NCBI GenBank assembly: GCA_027295475.1
Contig: JAPUKV010000244.1
Coordinates: forward strand, 1-14,518
From: Pseudomonadota bacterium
Lineage (GTDB): Bacteria; Pseudomonadota; Gammaproteobacteria; Woeseiales; Woeseiaceae
Direction: 5' to 3'
Length of the DNA: 14,518 bases
Within the stretch, counting starts at the first letter, position 1. Each line of letters starts with the position of its first letter. Made by a program: the position numbers and the translations under genes. Positions 7,724-14,518 of this stretch are shown in pieces. The notes under the pieces were generated by a model. That model ran no database searches, was not told where the DNA came from, and saw only the letters and a program-made list of their open reading frames with translations.

Positions 7724-8368
7724 ATGCGGATCGTATTGTTGGGTGCGCCGGGATCCGGCAAAGGCACGCAGGCCAGGAAACTGATGGCCGACAGAAATAT
7801 TCCGCAAATATCTACCGGTGACATGTTGCGCGCCGCAGTGGCGGCTGGCACAAGTTTCGGTCAGCAGGCGAAGAAGATCATGGAAGCAGGCGAGCTCGTC
7901 CCGGACAACATCATGCTTGGCATCGTCAGCGAAAGGCTGGCCGAGGATGATGCCGCAGACGGATTTATCCTCGACGGTTTTCCGCGAACAGAAAAACAGG
8001 CACTTGACCTCGACGATCTCCTGGATCGACGAGGGCAGCCTCTGGATTCGGTGGTCCTGATGGATGTGGATTTCGACATTCTGATGAAGCGCCTGACGGG
8101 CAGGCGCACTTGCTCGCAGACTGGCAAGCTCCTGAATATTTATTTTTCGCCGCAGGAAGAGCTGGATGCTTGCGTAGACGCCGGCGGTGAATTGATTCAA
8201 CGCGACGATGATAACGAGGAGACCATAAGCAATCGCCTCGAAGTCTATCGCTCGCAGACTGAATCCCTGGTCGAATTCTATGGCGCTACAAACAAACTGA
8301 AAGTCGTCGATGCGGCAAGTAGCGTCGACGAGGTTTATGAGAGGATTCTGAGGGCACTGGCAGCTTGA
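7724..8368 (+). CDS. adk: Adenylate kinase
   Basis: A 214-residue cytoplasmic enzyme that interconverts ATP plus AMP with two ADP. I chose the ATG at 7724 because the protein then begins MRIVLLGAPGSGKGTQA and has the standard bacterial length; an in-frame ATG at 7688 adds 12 unrelated residues. The P-loop is GAPGSGKGT (7-15), the AMP-site segment is STGDMLRAAV (30-39), and DGFPRT is at 84-89. A full-length LID lies at about 122-160. In Gram-positive zinc enzymes the LID ligands are at 130, 133, 150 and 153; here those positions are Cys130, Thr133, Cys150 and Ala153, so only half of the site remains. It is divergent from pfp, and convergent with rnd after a 31-base gap. No strong ribosome-binding site is visible. 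Confidence 0.97.
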   Translation: MRIVLLGAPGSGKGTQARKLMADRNIPQISTGDMLRAAVAAGTSFGQQAKKIMEAGELVPDNIMLGIVSERLAEDDAADGFILDGFPRTEKQALDLDDLLDRRGQPLDSVVLMDVDFDILMKRLTGRRTCSQTGKLLNIYFSPQEELDACVDAGGELIQRDDDNEETISNRLEVYRSQTESLVEFYGATNKLKVVDAASSVDEVYERILRALAA

Positions 8369-8399
8369 TCGACGGGTAATTCAGGGCCATCTTGAATTT

Positions 8400-9482
8400 C
8401 TACGCCCGCAAAATCTCCAGCAACCGTTCACCGACTATTTCTCTGCGCCATCCTGTAAATACCCGCGACTGTCGATCGCTATGCAGCGATGCGGCCAGCT
8501 CTTTCCTGGGGGCGACGATCTCTCCTGCGATTCCCAGTTCCTCGGCGCAGGCTGAGACGGCCGCCTGCATGTCTTTCAGTACTGCCTTATGTTTTTCGTT
8601 CGGTTTTGTCGGCGGCTCGTATTCGACCTTATCGTCTCGGGCTGCCGCAAGAATTTGCAGGAGTACGTTAGCGGCGCGACGCAACGTACGCGGCGCAAGC
8701 CCTCGAATAGCGGCCAGCGATTCCTGATCTTCAGGCCCCGTCGAGGCGATCTCCAGTAAGACCGCGTCTTTGATAATCCACTGGCGTGGCCGGTCGGAAC
8801 GCTCGGCCTCAGTCTCACGCCAGCTAGCAAGCCTGGTGGCAGCAGCGCGAGCCCGTCCGCGCAGATTCCTGGCTCCCTTGAGGCGGTCGACCGCGTGCCC
8901 GGGATCACCCCTGTAGAGCGAGGGCCTGAGCAGATAAGCGGAGTCCTCCTCTGCCCAGCTCAGCCTGCCGAGTTTGGCCAGCTGCCGAGATAGCTCCTCG
9001 TACGCCGGCAACAGGTATTCGACATCCTCGGCAGCATACTCGAGCGCCGCGGCAGGCAGCGGTCGCCGCGTCCAGTCAGCGCGCGTGTGCGATTTGGCAA
9101 GCTCAACGCCAAACAGCTCTTCGACGAGGCCGGCGTATCCGAGCTGTGGCGCAAAGCCCAGGAGGCCGGCTGCAATCTGCGTATCGAAGATCGTTCCAGG
9201 CATACGATCCGAGGTGTGGAAAAGCACTTCGATGTCCTGCCGGGCGGAGTGCACCACGCACTGGCAATTCATCAGCCTGCGCCAGAAATTATCCAGATCG
9301 CCCCCACCCATCGGGTCCGCACAGTAAATGCCTTCAGCCGTCGCAATTTGCACGAGGCAGAGTTGCGGATAGAAGGTCTTCTCACGCATAAATTCAGTAT
9401 CGAGCCCGATGCGTCTTGCAGAAGGGAGCAGGGCGCTGACGGCGCTATTCGAACGGAGATCGAGAAACTGATATTTGGGCAT
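8400..9482 (-). CDS. rnd: Ribonuclease D
   Basis: A 360-residue DEDDy 3'-5' exoribonuclease that trims the 3' ends of tRNA and other structured RNAs. The exonuclease domain covers roughly residues 1-180. Its acidic residues are Asp28 and Glu30 (LDTEF), Asp83 (HSARQDIEVL) and Asp153 in YAAEDVEYL, where Tyr149 is the DEDDy tyrosine. An HRDC domain follows at about 205-285 (RPRQWIIKDAVLLEIA), and the C-terminus resembles the second helical domain of RNase D. The ATG at 9480-9482 gives the usual N-terminus; a TTG at 9509 would add nine residues. No clear Shine-Dalgarno sequence precedes either start. It is convergent with adk and divergent from the membrane-protein gene. Confidence 0.95.
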   Translation of the reverse strand: MPKYQFLDLRSNSAVSALLPSARRIGLDTEFMREKTFYPQLCLVQIATAEGIYCADPMGGGDLDNFWRRLMNCQCVVHSARQDIEVLFHTSDRMPGTIFDTQIAAGLLGFAPQLGYAGLVEELFGVELAKSHTRADWTRRPLPAAALEYAAEDVEYLLPAYEELSRQLAKLGRLSWAEEDSAYLLRPSLYRGDPGHAVDRLKGARNLRGRARAAATRLASWRETEAERSDRPRQWIIKDAVLLEIASTGPEDQESLAAIRGLAPRTLRRAANVLLQILAAARDDKVEYEPPTKPNEKHKAVLKDMQAAVSACAEELGIAGEIVAPRKELAASLHSDRQSRVFTGWRREIVGERLLEILRA

Positions 9483-9534
9483 TGCGTTGAGGCATAAGGA
9501 TTTCGGCAAGGAAGGTTAACATGCGATGATTGTG

Positions 9535-9544
9535 CCTACGTAGG
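9535..9544. promoter_or_regulatory. Ten-base palindrome between the divergent rnd and membrane-protein genes
   Basis: CCTACGTAGG is a perfect palindrome in the 81-base divergent gap, 20 bases before the GTG start of the membrane-protein gene. It could be an operator serving one or both directions. A palindrome this short can arise by chance. Confidence 0.2.
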
Positions 9545-9563
9545 GTGTCGCGATGGGCAAATA

Positions 9564-10082
9564 GTGCAACAGATCTTCAGGGCATTTCTGGATGTTATCC
9601 TGTTGCGCAAGGGACCGGAGGACCTGCCGAAATCTCCGCTGCTGCTCGCAATGGCCATTGTCATGACCATCGTCTCGCAATTGCTGTTGCATGTGATGGT
9701 CGAGACGAATTACAGCACAGATCTTTTTCTGGAGTTTGCTACCGAGCTGCTCAAGGTTGGCTCATATGTTGCCGTCTTGTTTGTATCAGGATTCATCAGT
9801 CGAATTGAGCAGACGATGACGGCGATCATAGGCTGCACGGCGATCATGGTGTTGCTCTTTGTCGTAATTTTCATACTGTCCCAGCCGTTTATCGGGCACG
9901 AGCTGGCCGGCGCCATTGCCTGGTTCGTGACGCCATGGCTGATTCTGGTCGAGGGACACATTATTTCAAGAGCGATACAGCAGCACGCGTTCACAGGTAT
10001 TGCTATTGCAGTTTTGATATTTATTCTGCAACTTGGTTTTTATGTGACGCTTAGCGCGGGTCCGGAGGGCGTTGTCAGCTGA
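9564..10082 (+). CDS. Small multi-pass inner-membrane protein coupled to mpl
   Basis: A 172-residue protein from a GTG start. After an amphipathic start (QQIFRAFLDVILLRKGPEDLP) there are about five hydrophobic stretches: near 26-45, 62-80, 86-108, 112-132 and 141-164. The layout resembles small YIP1-type membrane proteins, but I see no catalytic motif and the family assignment is tentative. The stop codon TGA at 10080-10082 shares its A with the ATG of mpl, so translation is probably coupled and the two are one operon. This suggests, without proving, a role at the membrane linked to cell-wall recycling. There is no clear ribosome-binding site before the GTG, and the closest upstream ATG runs straight into a stop. 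Confidence 0.8.
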   Translation: MQQIFRAFLDVILLRKGPEDLPKSPLLLAMAIVMTIVSQLLLHVMVETNYSTDLFLEFATELLKVGSYVAVLFVSGFISRIEQTMTAIIGCTAIMVLLFVVIFILSQPFIGHELAGAIAWFVTPWLILVEGHIISRAIQQHAFTGIAIAVLIFILQLGFYVTLSAGPEGVVS

Positions 10083-11449
10083 TGCATATTCACATTTTCG
10101 GTATCTGTGGGACATTCATGGGAGGTGTCGCCGCCCTGGCAAAAGCGGCAGGACATCGTGTTTCGGGTGGTGACGCCAACATCTATCCGCCAATGAGCAC
10201 CCAGCTAAAGGGTCTTGGCATTGCCGTCCAGGATGGCTACGACGTCGGCCAGCTGGAGCCGACGCCCGATTGTGTCGTGATTGGCAATGCGATGAGCCGG
10301 GGCAACGCGGCAGTCGAGGCAGTTCTGGACCGTGGCATTCCCTATACCTCTGGGCCGCAATGGCTGTCGGAACACGTGCTGAAGGATCGCCACGTAATCG
10401 CTGTTGCGGGAACGCACGGAAAGACGACTACGGCCAGCATGCTGGCGTGGATTCTGGAGGAAACGGGTCATTCGCCTGGTTTTCTGATCGGCGGCGTGCC
10501 GGCGAACTTCGATGTGACGGCCCGTTATGGAGAATCGAAATACTTTGTCGTGGAGGCGGACGAATACGATACCGCGTTCTTCGACAAACGGGCAAAGTTC
10601 GTTCACTACCGACCACATACGCTTATCCTCAGTAATCTCGAATTCGACCACGCCGATATTTACAAAGACCTCGACGCAATCCTTTGGCAGTTCCATCAAA
10701 TGTTGCGAACGATTCCAAAAAGCGGCCGCATTATTCTGAACAATGCAGACGAAAACCTCAAAACGCTTCTCGAAATGGGCTGCTGGTCGACAACAGAGTC
10801 ATTTGGTATCGGGGAAGGTAACGAGGACTGGACAGCACGGTTTTTGGACGCCGGCGAGCGACGCATCAGTGTTTCCCAACGCGGCGGCGCGACAGGCGAG
10901 GGCAGCTGGCAGCTCGGCGGCAGCCACAATCTCGAGAATGCGCTGGCAGCGATCGCGGCAGCAAAGTCTGCCGGCGTTTCGGTGCAGCAGGCACTTGCAG
11001 CGTTATCTCGGTTCAAGGGCGTCAAGAGACGGCTGGAGAGAACGGCGACGGTCGCGGATATTGCGATTTACGATGATTTTGCTCATCACCCTACTGCGAT
11101 CCGTCGAACGATCGCCGGTCTGAAAAAACGGTTTCCGGGGCAACGCATCGTTGTCGCGCTGGAGCCAAGATCGAACACGATGAAGCTCGGCGTGCATAAC
11201 GAGGCACTCGCCGCATCGCTGGAAGATGCGAGCCTCGCCTGTATTTACAGGCCCAGTGACTTTGCTGCGGAGTTCGACGACTGCCTTGCATCGCTCGGCG
11301 ATCGCTTGCATCTACATTCCGACTACGACGAACTCGTAGCGGACCTGGCCGCCGAACTTCAGCCGGGTGACCAGGTCGTTTTCATGAGCAACGGCGGATT
11401 TGGATCAGCGCGCCAAAAGCTGACGGGAATCCTGCAGAAAAGTCGCTAG
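10082..11449 (+). CDS. mpl: UDP-N-acetylmuramate:L-alanyl-gamma-D-glutamyl-meso-diaminopimelate ligase
   Basis: A 455-residue Mur ligase of the Mpl type. It joins the murein tripeptide recovered from cell-wall turnover to UDP-MurNAc, feeding it back to peptidoglycan synthesis in the cytoplasm. The start MHIHIFGICGTFMGG is typical of Mpl, in contrast to MurC. The ATP-binding loop is AGTHGKTTT (109-117). The central domain contains VEADEYDTAFFDKR (157-170) and NLEFDHADIY (185-194). The C-terminal domain has YDDFAHHPTAI followed by the EPRSNTMKLG motif that marks Mpl. The length is normal and no key motif is missing. GGAGGG lies 12 bases before the ATG, which overlaps the stop of the upstream membrane-protein gene by one base. 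Confidence 0.97.
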   Translation: MHIHIFGICGTFMGGVAALAKAAGHRVSGGDANIYPPMSTQLKGLGIAVQDGYDVGQLEPTPDCVVIGNAMSRGNAAVEAVLDRGIPYTSGPQWLSEHVLKDRHVIAVAGTHGKTTTASMLAWILEETGHSPGFLIGGVPANFDVTARYGESKYFVVEADEYDTAFFDKRAKFVHYRPHTLILSNLEFDHADIYKDLDAILWQFHQMLRTIPKSGRIILNNADENLKTLLEMGCWSTTESFGIGEGNEDWTARFLDAGERRISVSQRGGATGEGSWQLGGSHNLENALAAIAAAKSAGVSVQQALAALSRFKGVKRRLERTATVADIAIYDDFAHHPTAIRRTIAGLKKRFPGQRIVVALEPRSNTMKLGVHNEALAASLEDASLACIYRPSDFAAEFDDCLASLGDRLHLHSDYDELVADLAAELQPGDQVVFMSNGGFGSARQKLTGILQKSR

Positions 11450-11544
11450 CCGTAGCGCCTGGTCGATTTGTCATTATTCCAACCTATACTCAGGGGAAAC
11501 CCCGGCCCAGCGATTGTGCTCCAGGTAAAGCGACGGTTTCTTTA
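11450..11544 (+). other. Gap between mpl and the LON-domain gene with small hairpins
   Basis: Two short hairpins are visible: CGCTA/TAGCG (11444-11448 with 11453-11457, overlapping the mpl stop) and GGGG-AAA-CCCC (11493-11503). Neither is followed by a T-tract. TATACT at 11485-11490 is a good -10 hexamer, but no matching -35 box is seen. Read-through from mpl is possible. Confidence 0.3.
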
Positions 11545-12132
11545 GTGAAAATTCCGTTATTTCCATTACGTACGGTTCTCTACCCGGGTGGCCCGTTGCC
11601 GCTGCGCATATTTGAGCCACGTTATCTGGATATGATCAGCGACTGCCTCAAGAGAGATGTTCCGTTTGGAGTCCTGTTGCTCAGGAGCGGCAGCGAGACC
11701 GGGCCTGCTACAACATACCAGGTCGGTACACTTGCGAGAATTACTGACTGGTATCAGGGTAGCGACGGTCTCCTCGGTGTCACAGCAGTCGGCGGGCAGA
11801 GGTTTCGCCTGATGTCTGCCAAACGCCAGCCCGACGGACTGAACATTGGAGAAATACAATTACTTGAACACGAGAGCCGCTATTCGCTGCCGGAAGAATA
11901 CCAGCCTCTCGCACGTATTCTCGCCGGCGTCCTCGACGACCTGGGCCGGTTGTATGAATCGCTCGACAGGCAGTACGACGATGCCGGCTGGGTCGGTTAC
12001 CGCTTCGCCGAGATTCTGCCGATCAGCCCTGAGCAAAAGCAATCCTGGCTGGAATCGGACGATGCGATAGAGCGCCTGCACCTCGTGCGCGAAGTGCTTG
12101 ATACGGTTCGCGGCCCGGAGAATGGCACCTGA
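11545..12132 (+). CDS. Stand-alone LON substrate-binding-domain protein
   Basis: A 195-residue protein from a GTG start. It resembles the N-terminal domain of Lon protease but lacks the AAA+ and peptidase domains, so it cannot be a protease by itself. It begins KIPLFPLRTVLYPGGPLPLR, then IFEPRYLDMI (22-31), the hallmark of the LON fold. The middle is a beta-rich part with VGTLARI and VGGQRFRL, and the C-terminal half is helical. It has no signal peptide or membrane segment, so it is cytoplasmic. Such proteins are common in Proteobacteria, but their substrate and partner are not established. It lies 95 bases after mpl on the same strand and is convergent with hemL across only 21 bases. No good ribosome-binding site is visible. 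Confidence 0.88.
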   Translation: MKIPLFPLRTVLYPGGPLPLRIFEPRYLDMISDCLKRDVPFGVLLLRSGSETGPATTYQVGTLARITDWYQGSDGLLGVTAVGGQRFRLMSAKRQPDGLNIGEIQLLEHESRYSLPEEYQPLARILAGVLDDLGRLYESLDRQYDDAGWVGYRFAEILPISPEQKQSWLESDDAIERLHLVREVLDTVRGPENGT

Positions 12133-12153
12133 GTGGCGATATATTCGGGCCGG

Positions 12154-13428
12154 TTACGATTTCAGTGTTGCGAATACGCGTTTGGCCCGCGTAAGCGTTG
12201 CGGATATTTCCTCATCGCCATGTGCGTCGGACACGAAGCCGGCCTCAAATGCCGACGGCGCAAAATAAACGTCCGATTCAAGCATCCCATGGAAGAACTG
12301 CCGAAACAGCTCAGTATTTGCCGCTGTCACTTGTGCAAATCGCCTTATTGGCCCGTCCGCGCTGAATACGAAGCCGAACATGCCGCCCGCTGCCTCGACT
12401 GCCAGCGGCACGCCGGCACCACGCGCCACTTCGGCCAGACCATTCGCCAGCTGCCGCGTTCGTTCGTCGAGAGAAGCATAGAAACCGGGTCTTTCGAGTC
12501 CCCGCAAAGTTGCCAGGCCGGCCGCCATCGCAAGCGGGTTGCCCGACAGCGTGCCCGCCTGATAAACGGGGCCGTCCGGCGCGATACTCGCCATGATGTC
12601 AGCGCGCCCACCGAAGGCGGCGGCCGGCATTCCGCCGCCGACTATCTTTCCGAGTGTCGTCAGATCAGGTTGAATGTCGAAAATCTCCTGCGCACCGCCT
12701 TTCGCCACCCGGAATCCGGTCATCACTTCATCGAAAATCAAAACAGCCTCATACTGATCGCACTGTGACCGGAGCGTTTCCAGAAAACCAGGCTCCGGCG
12801 GCACCATGTTCATGTTGCCCGCGATCGGCTCGACGATGATGCAAGCGATTTGCTCGCCGACCTCTGCAAACACGGCTTCTACCGCTGCCGGGTCGTTGAA
12901 ATCGAGGGTTATCGTGTGTGCGGCGAGCCCTGCCGGAACACCGGGCGAGCTTGGCACACCGAGGGTCAGTGCTCCCGATCCCGCCTTGATCAGCAAGGAG
13001 TCGGAGTGGCCGTGATAACAGCCTTCAAACTTGATGATTTTGTCACGCCCCGTGAATCCACGGGCAAGTCGAATGGCACTCATCGTCGCTTCTGTGCCCG
13101 AACTCACCATTCGGATTCGTTCAATCGACGGCATGAATTCACATATTTTCTGCGCGAGACGGGTTTCGGCCACAGTGGGCGCGCCGAAACTGAGTCCGGC
13201 CCTGGCTGCGTCAGTAACGGCTTTGACGACATCCGGGTGCGCATGACCCAGGATCATGGGCCCCCATGAGCCAACGTAGTCAATCATCTGCCGGCCGTCC
13301 TCGGTCTGCAGCCAGGCGCCTTTTGCGCTCTTGAAGAACACCGGCTCACCGCCAACGGCGGTGAACGCCCGGACTGGTGAGTTAACGCCGCCGGCAATAT
13401 ATTTTTTCGCTTCCGCGAAAAGGCTCAT
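12154..13428 (-). CDS. hemL: Glutamate-1-semialdehyde 2,1-aminomutase
   Basis: A 424-residue PLP enzyme of the class III aminotransferase fold. It converts glutamate 1-semialdehyde to 5-aminolevulinate, the second step of the C5 route to heme and other tetrapyrroles. Supporting motifs are [10 protein letters not shown] (13-22), [15 protein letters not shown] (109-123) at the phosphate-binding site, YHGHSD (138-143), the cofactor ring site [10 protein letters not shown] (231-240) and the catalytic lysine K261 in [12 protein letters not shown]. Length and start match the family; GGAAGA lies about 6 bases before the ATG at 13426-13428. It is separated from idi upstream by 217 bases containing a REP-like pair, so it probably has its own promoter. 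It ends 21 bases from the convergent LON-domain gene. The window shows no thiE neighbour, which is common beside hemL elsewhere. Confidence 0.98.
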   Translation of the reverse strand: MSLFAEAKKYIAGGVNSPVRAFTAVGGEPVFFKSAKGAWLQTEDGRQMIDYVGSWGPMILGHAHPDVVKAVTDAARAGLSFGAPTVAETRLAQKICEFMPSIERIRMVSSGTEATMSAIRLARGFTGRDKIIKFEGCYHGHSDSLLIKAGSGALTLGVPSSPGVPAGLAAHTITLDFNDPAAVEAVFAEVGEQIACIIVEPIAGNMNMVPPEPGFLETLRSQCDQYEAVLIFDEVMTGFRVAKGGAQEIFDIQPDLTTLGKIVGGGMPAAAFGGRADIMASIAPDGPVYQAGTLSGNPLAMAAGLATLRGLERPGFYASLDERTRQLANGLAEVARGAGVPLAVEAAGGMFGFVFSADGPIRRFAQVTAANTELFRQFFHGMLESDVYFAPSAFEAGFVSDAHGDEEISATLTRAKRVFATLKS

Positions 13429-13474
13429 ACGAAGTCTTCCATAGACAGGTGCATGCTACCGAAGTGGCAGTCAG

Positions 13475-13503
13475 TCATAAACCCCCGAGGTTCAACTGGT
13501 AAA
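13475..13503 (-). promoter_or_regulatory. Candidate hemL promoter
   Basis: On the minus strand TTTACC (complement of 13498-13503), a 17-base spacer and TTATGA (complement of 13475-13480) lie about 47 bases before the hemL ATG. The spacing is ideal, but both hexamers are only partial matches to the sigma-70 consensus. Confidence 0.3.
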
Positions 13504-13520
13504 CTGCGGGCATGATGAAT

Positions 13521-13616
13521 CTAGGAGCGGCTTTTTGGACAGGAAGTCCTTATGTCGCGGAGCACAGGGTTGTGCGTGAGCGACGAGTCCCGTTCGCGGC
13601 TGAAGCCGCTCCTACG
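13521..13616. repeat. Inverted pair of REP-like (GTAG-type) elements
   Basis: TAGGAGCGGCTT at 13522-13533 is matched by a perfect 12-base inverted copy, AAGCCGCTCCTA, at 13603-13614. The right copy is a full REP-like unit on the minus strand (13591-13616): GTAGGAGCGGC, then a GCGGC/GCCGC hairpin, then GCGAACG. This closely resembles the REP elements of pseudomonads and xanthomonads that carry a GTAG head. The left copy has CTAG in place of GTAG and loses the hairpin's second arm. Between them GGAC/GTCC (13537-13540 with 13546-13549), GTCGC/GCGAC (13554-13558 with 13580-13584) and GCACA/TGTGC (13562-13566 with 13571-13575) add nested stems. The whole unit resembles a REPIN, a pair of REPs mobilised by a RAYT transposase acting elsewhere. 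It starts 30 bases after the idi stop. Confidence 0.7.
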
Positions 13617-13645
13617 AGTGCCCGGCACCGTTCAACACGATTTTC

Positions 13646-14230
13646 TTATTCTGCGTAGGCTGCGAGCTTTTCGGCAAACTCGTTGCAGAGCCGCTCCCAC
13701 TCCATTTTGAACCAGGGTGTAAATTCTTCCGGCCTTGTCCGCAATTCGGCATGTAGCGCTTCCCGGGACACATACCGCGCATCTGCAATCTCGTGCGTGT
13801 TTGCAGAGAACGCCTGTCCCGTTTTACCCAGGTACACAGTACATAGTTCGTTCTCGGATCCAAAGTCACCGAACTGCGCCCGGTAAGAAAACTTGTAAAT
13901 GAACTCGAGGTTGGCCTCAATATTGAGTTCTTCCTGCAGGCGGCGATGCGTTGCCACTTGCATCGATTCCCCTTTCCGCGGATGGCTGCAGCAACTATTG
14001 GACCAAAATAGTGGCCACAGTCGCTTTCCGGCACTGCGCTTCTGCAGCAAGAGCTCACCATTCGTGTTGAACACGAACAGAGAAAACGCACGATGCAATA
14101 TGCCCACACCATCGTGGCATTTCTCCTTGCTCAGGAATCCCAGTTCGTTGTCACTCGCGTCGACGAGAATCAGTTCTTCGCTCTCCGACGAAAAGACTTT
14201 ATCTGTGCTGTCCGGCATGCTTTCCAACAT
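13646..14230 (-). CDS. idi: Isopentenyl-diphosphate delta-isomerase, type I
   Basis: A 194-residue Nudix-fold enzyme that interconverts isopentenyl and dimethylallyl diphosphate. The catalytic cysteine is Cys81 in WSNSCCSHPRKGE (77-89); the CCSHP form resembles eukaryotic enzymes more than E. coli (CGHP). Predicted metal ligands are His39, His46, His83, Glu126 and Glu128 (SENELC). LQKRS (62-66) and the Nudix-like HRRLQEEL (95-102) are also typical. The ATG at 14228-14230 lies 7 bases after the mevalonate kinase stop, so the two genes form an operon. The ribosome-binding site is weak, and the ATG at 14218, preceded by GGAAAG, is an alternative start that removes four residues. This isomerase is needed by the mevalonate route, which makes only isopentenyl diphosphate. 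Confidence 0.95.
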   Translation of the reverse strand: MLESMPDSTDKVFSSESEELILVDASDNELGFLSKEKCHDGVGILHRAFSLFVFNTNGELLLQKRSAGKRLWPLFWSNSCCSHPRKGESMQVATHRRLQEELNIEANLEFIYKFSYRAQFGDFGSENELCTVYLGKTGQAFSANTHEIADARYVSREALHAELRTRPEEFTPWFKMEWERLCNEFAEKLAAYAE

Positions 14231-14237
14231 CTTCGTG

Positions 14238-14518
14238 CTAGCGGTCCCTCATCCGTACTATTTGATAACCCGCCGCATCCAGCGCTTGCGCGACCTCGGA
14301 CACTCTGTCCGGACATATTGCCACGATCGAGCCACCGCCCCCGGCGCCGGTGAGCTTTGCGCCGATCGCACCGTTCGAACGAGCAATCTCAACCATTTTT
14401 TCCAGTTCCGGTGTCGAGACCTGCAACGCATTCAGGAAACCGTGGCAGACGTTCATCAAGGAACCCAGCGTATCGTAGTCGCAGCGCTTCAATGCCACGG
14501 CACCCGCAATGCTCATCT
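14238..14518 (-). CDS. mvk: Mevalonate kinase, C-terminal part (runs off the right edge)
   Basis: About 92 complete C-terminal codons are present; the start lies beyond base 14518. The sequence has GHMP-kinase motif 3 as GAKLTGAGGGGSIVAICPD, which separates mevalonate kinase from galactokinase (TGGGFGG) and homoserine kinase. The preceding segment, MNVCHGFLNALQVSTPELEKMV, matches the mevalonate kinase pattern of a helix before the (V/T)S(T/S)PELE motif. The enzyme phosphorylates mevalonate with ATP to 5-phosphomevalonate, an early step of isoprenoid synthesis. It ends with TAG at 14238-14240, 7 bases before idi, which fits a mevalonate operon. The N-terminal ATP-binding motifs are not in view, so a phosphomevalonate kinase cannot be fully excluded. 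Confidence 0.85.
   Translation of the reverse strand, partial: MSIAGAVALKRCDYDTLGSLMNVCHGFLNALQVSTPELEKMVEIARSNGAIGAKLTGAGGGGSIVAICPDRVSEVAQALDAAGYQIVRMRDR

Noticed and set aside
8378..8398. AATTCA/TGAATT inverted repeat between adk and rnd as a terminator
   Set aside because: The stem is six base pairs, AT-rich and with a nine-base loop, and no T-tract follows.
12133..12768. A 211-codon plus-strand open frame directly after the LON-domain gene
   Set aside because: It lies antisense to hemL and its translation has no recognisable domain.
13612..14112. A 166-codon minus-strand open frame in another frame of idi
   Set aside because: The idi frame has all the catalytic residues; this frame is a shadow.
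1..14518. CRISPR arrays, tRNA or rRNA genes, transposases, phage or toxin-antitoxin genes
   Set aside because: I looked for repeat-spacer periodicity, tRNA-like cloverleaf segments and recognisable mobile-element proteins and saw none apart from the short REP-like pair.

Overview
The window looks like a chromosomal segment of a gammaproteobacterium, at moderately high GC and with almost no non-coding space. The evidence is the gene content and arrangement: a pcm-like gene, a rhodanese gene and tolC in one block; mpl behind a small membrane protein; ribonuclease D with an HRDC domain; and hemL. All are typical of Gammaproteobacteria. I cannot name a genus. The mevalonate-pathway genes at the right end (mevalonate kinase and type I isopentenyl-diphosphate isomerase) and the pyrophosphate-dependent phosphofructokinase next to a membrane pyrophosphatase argue against the well-known enteric and pseudomonad models. 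They point to a less-studied lineage. This is inference from content only.

Layout. (1) 1-1295, minus strand: a divergent PCM-like methyltransferase, a single-domain rhodanese and the first 48 codons of a TolC-like outer-membrane efflux protein. A strong hairpin lies just before the tolC start. (2) 1644-3986, plus strand: a membrane-anchored HAMP-PAS-PAS-GGDEF-EAL protein that probably makes and/or degrades cyclic di-GMP. (3) 4087-7579, minus strand: pfp then hppA, a pyrophosphate-using glycolytic enzyme followed by a proton-pumping pyrophosphatase with the potassium-independent signature. (4) 7724-8368, plus: adenylate kinase with a LID that keeps only half of the zinc-site cysteines. (5) 8400-9482, minus: ribonuclease D. 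(6) 9564-12132, plus: a multi-pass membrane protein overlapping mpl (murein-peptide recycling), then a stand-alone LON-domain protein. (7) 12154-14518, minus: mevalonate kinase (5' part outside the window), idi and hemL. An inverted pair of REP-like GTAG elements lies between idi and hemL.

How the parts fit. pfp and hppA form a pyrophosphate economy: one uses PPi in place of ATP for sugar phosphorylation, the other couples PPi to the proton gradient. Adenylate kinase is divergent from pfp and handles the neighbouring AMP/ADP/ATP balance. mvk and idi supply isoprenoid precursors and hemL supplies tetrapyrrole precursors. Most genes are housekeeping. I see no phage, CRISPR, transposase, tRNA or rRNA, and no convincing undescribed multi-gene system. 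The most unusual items are the REP-like inverted pair, the mevalonate genes in this genomic setting, the PCM-like protein without the usual catalytic motif, the hybrid LID of Adk, and hairpins before tolC and at the hppA ribosome-binding site.
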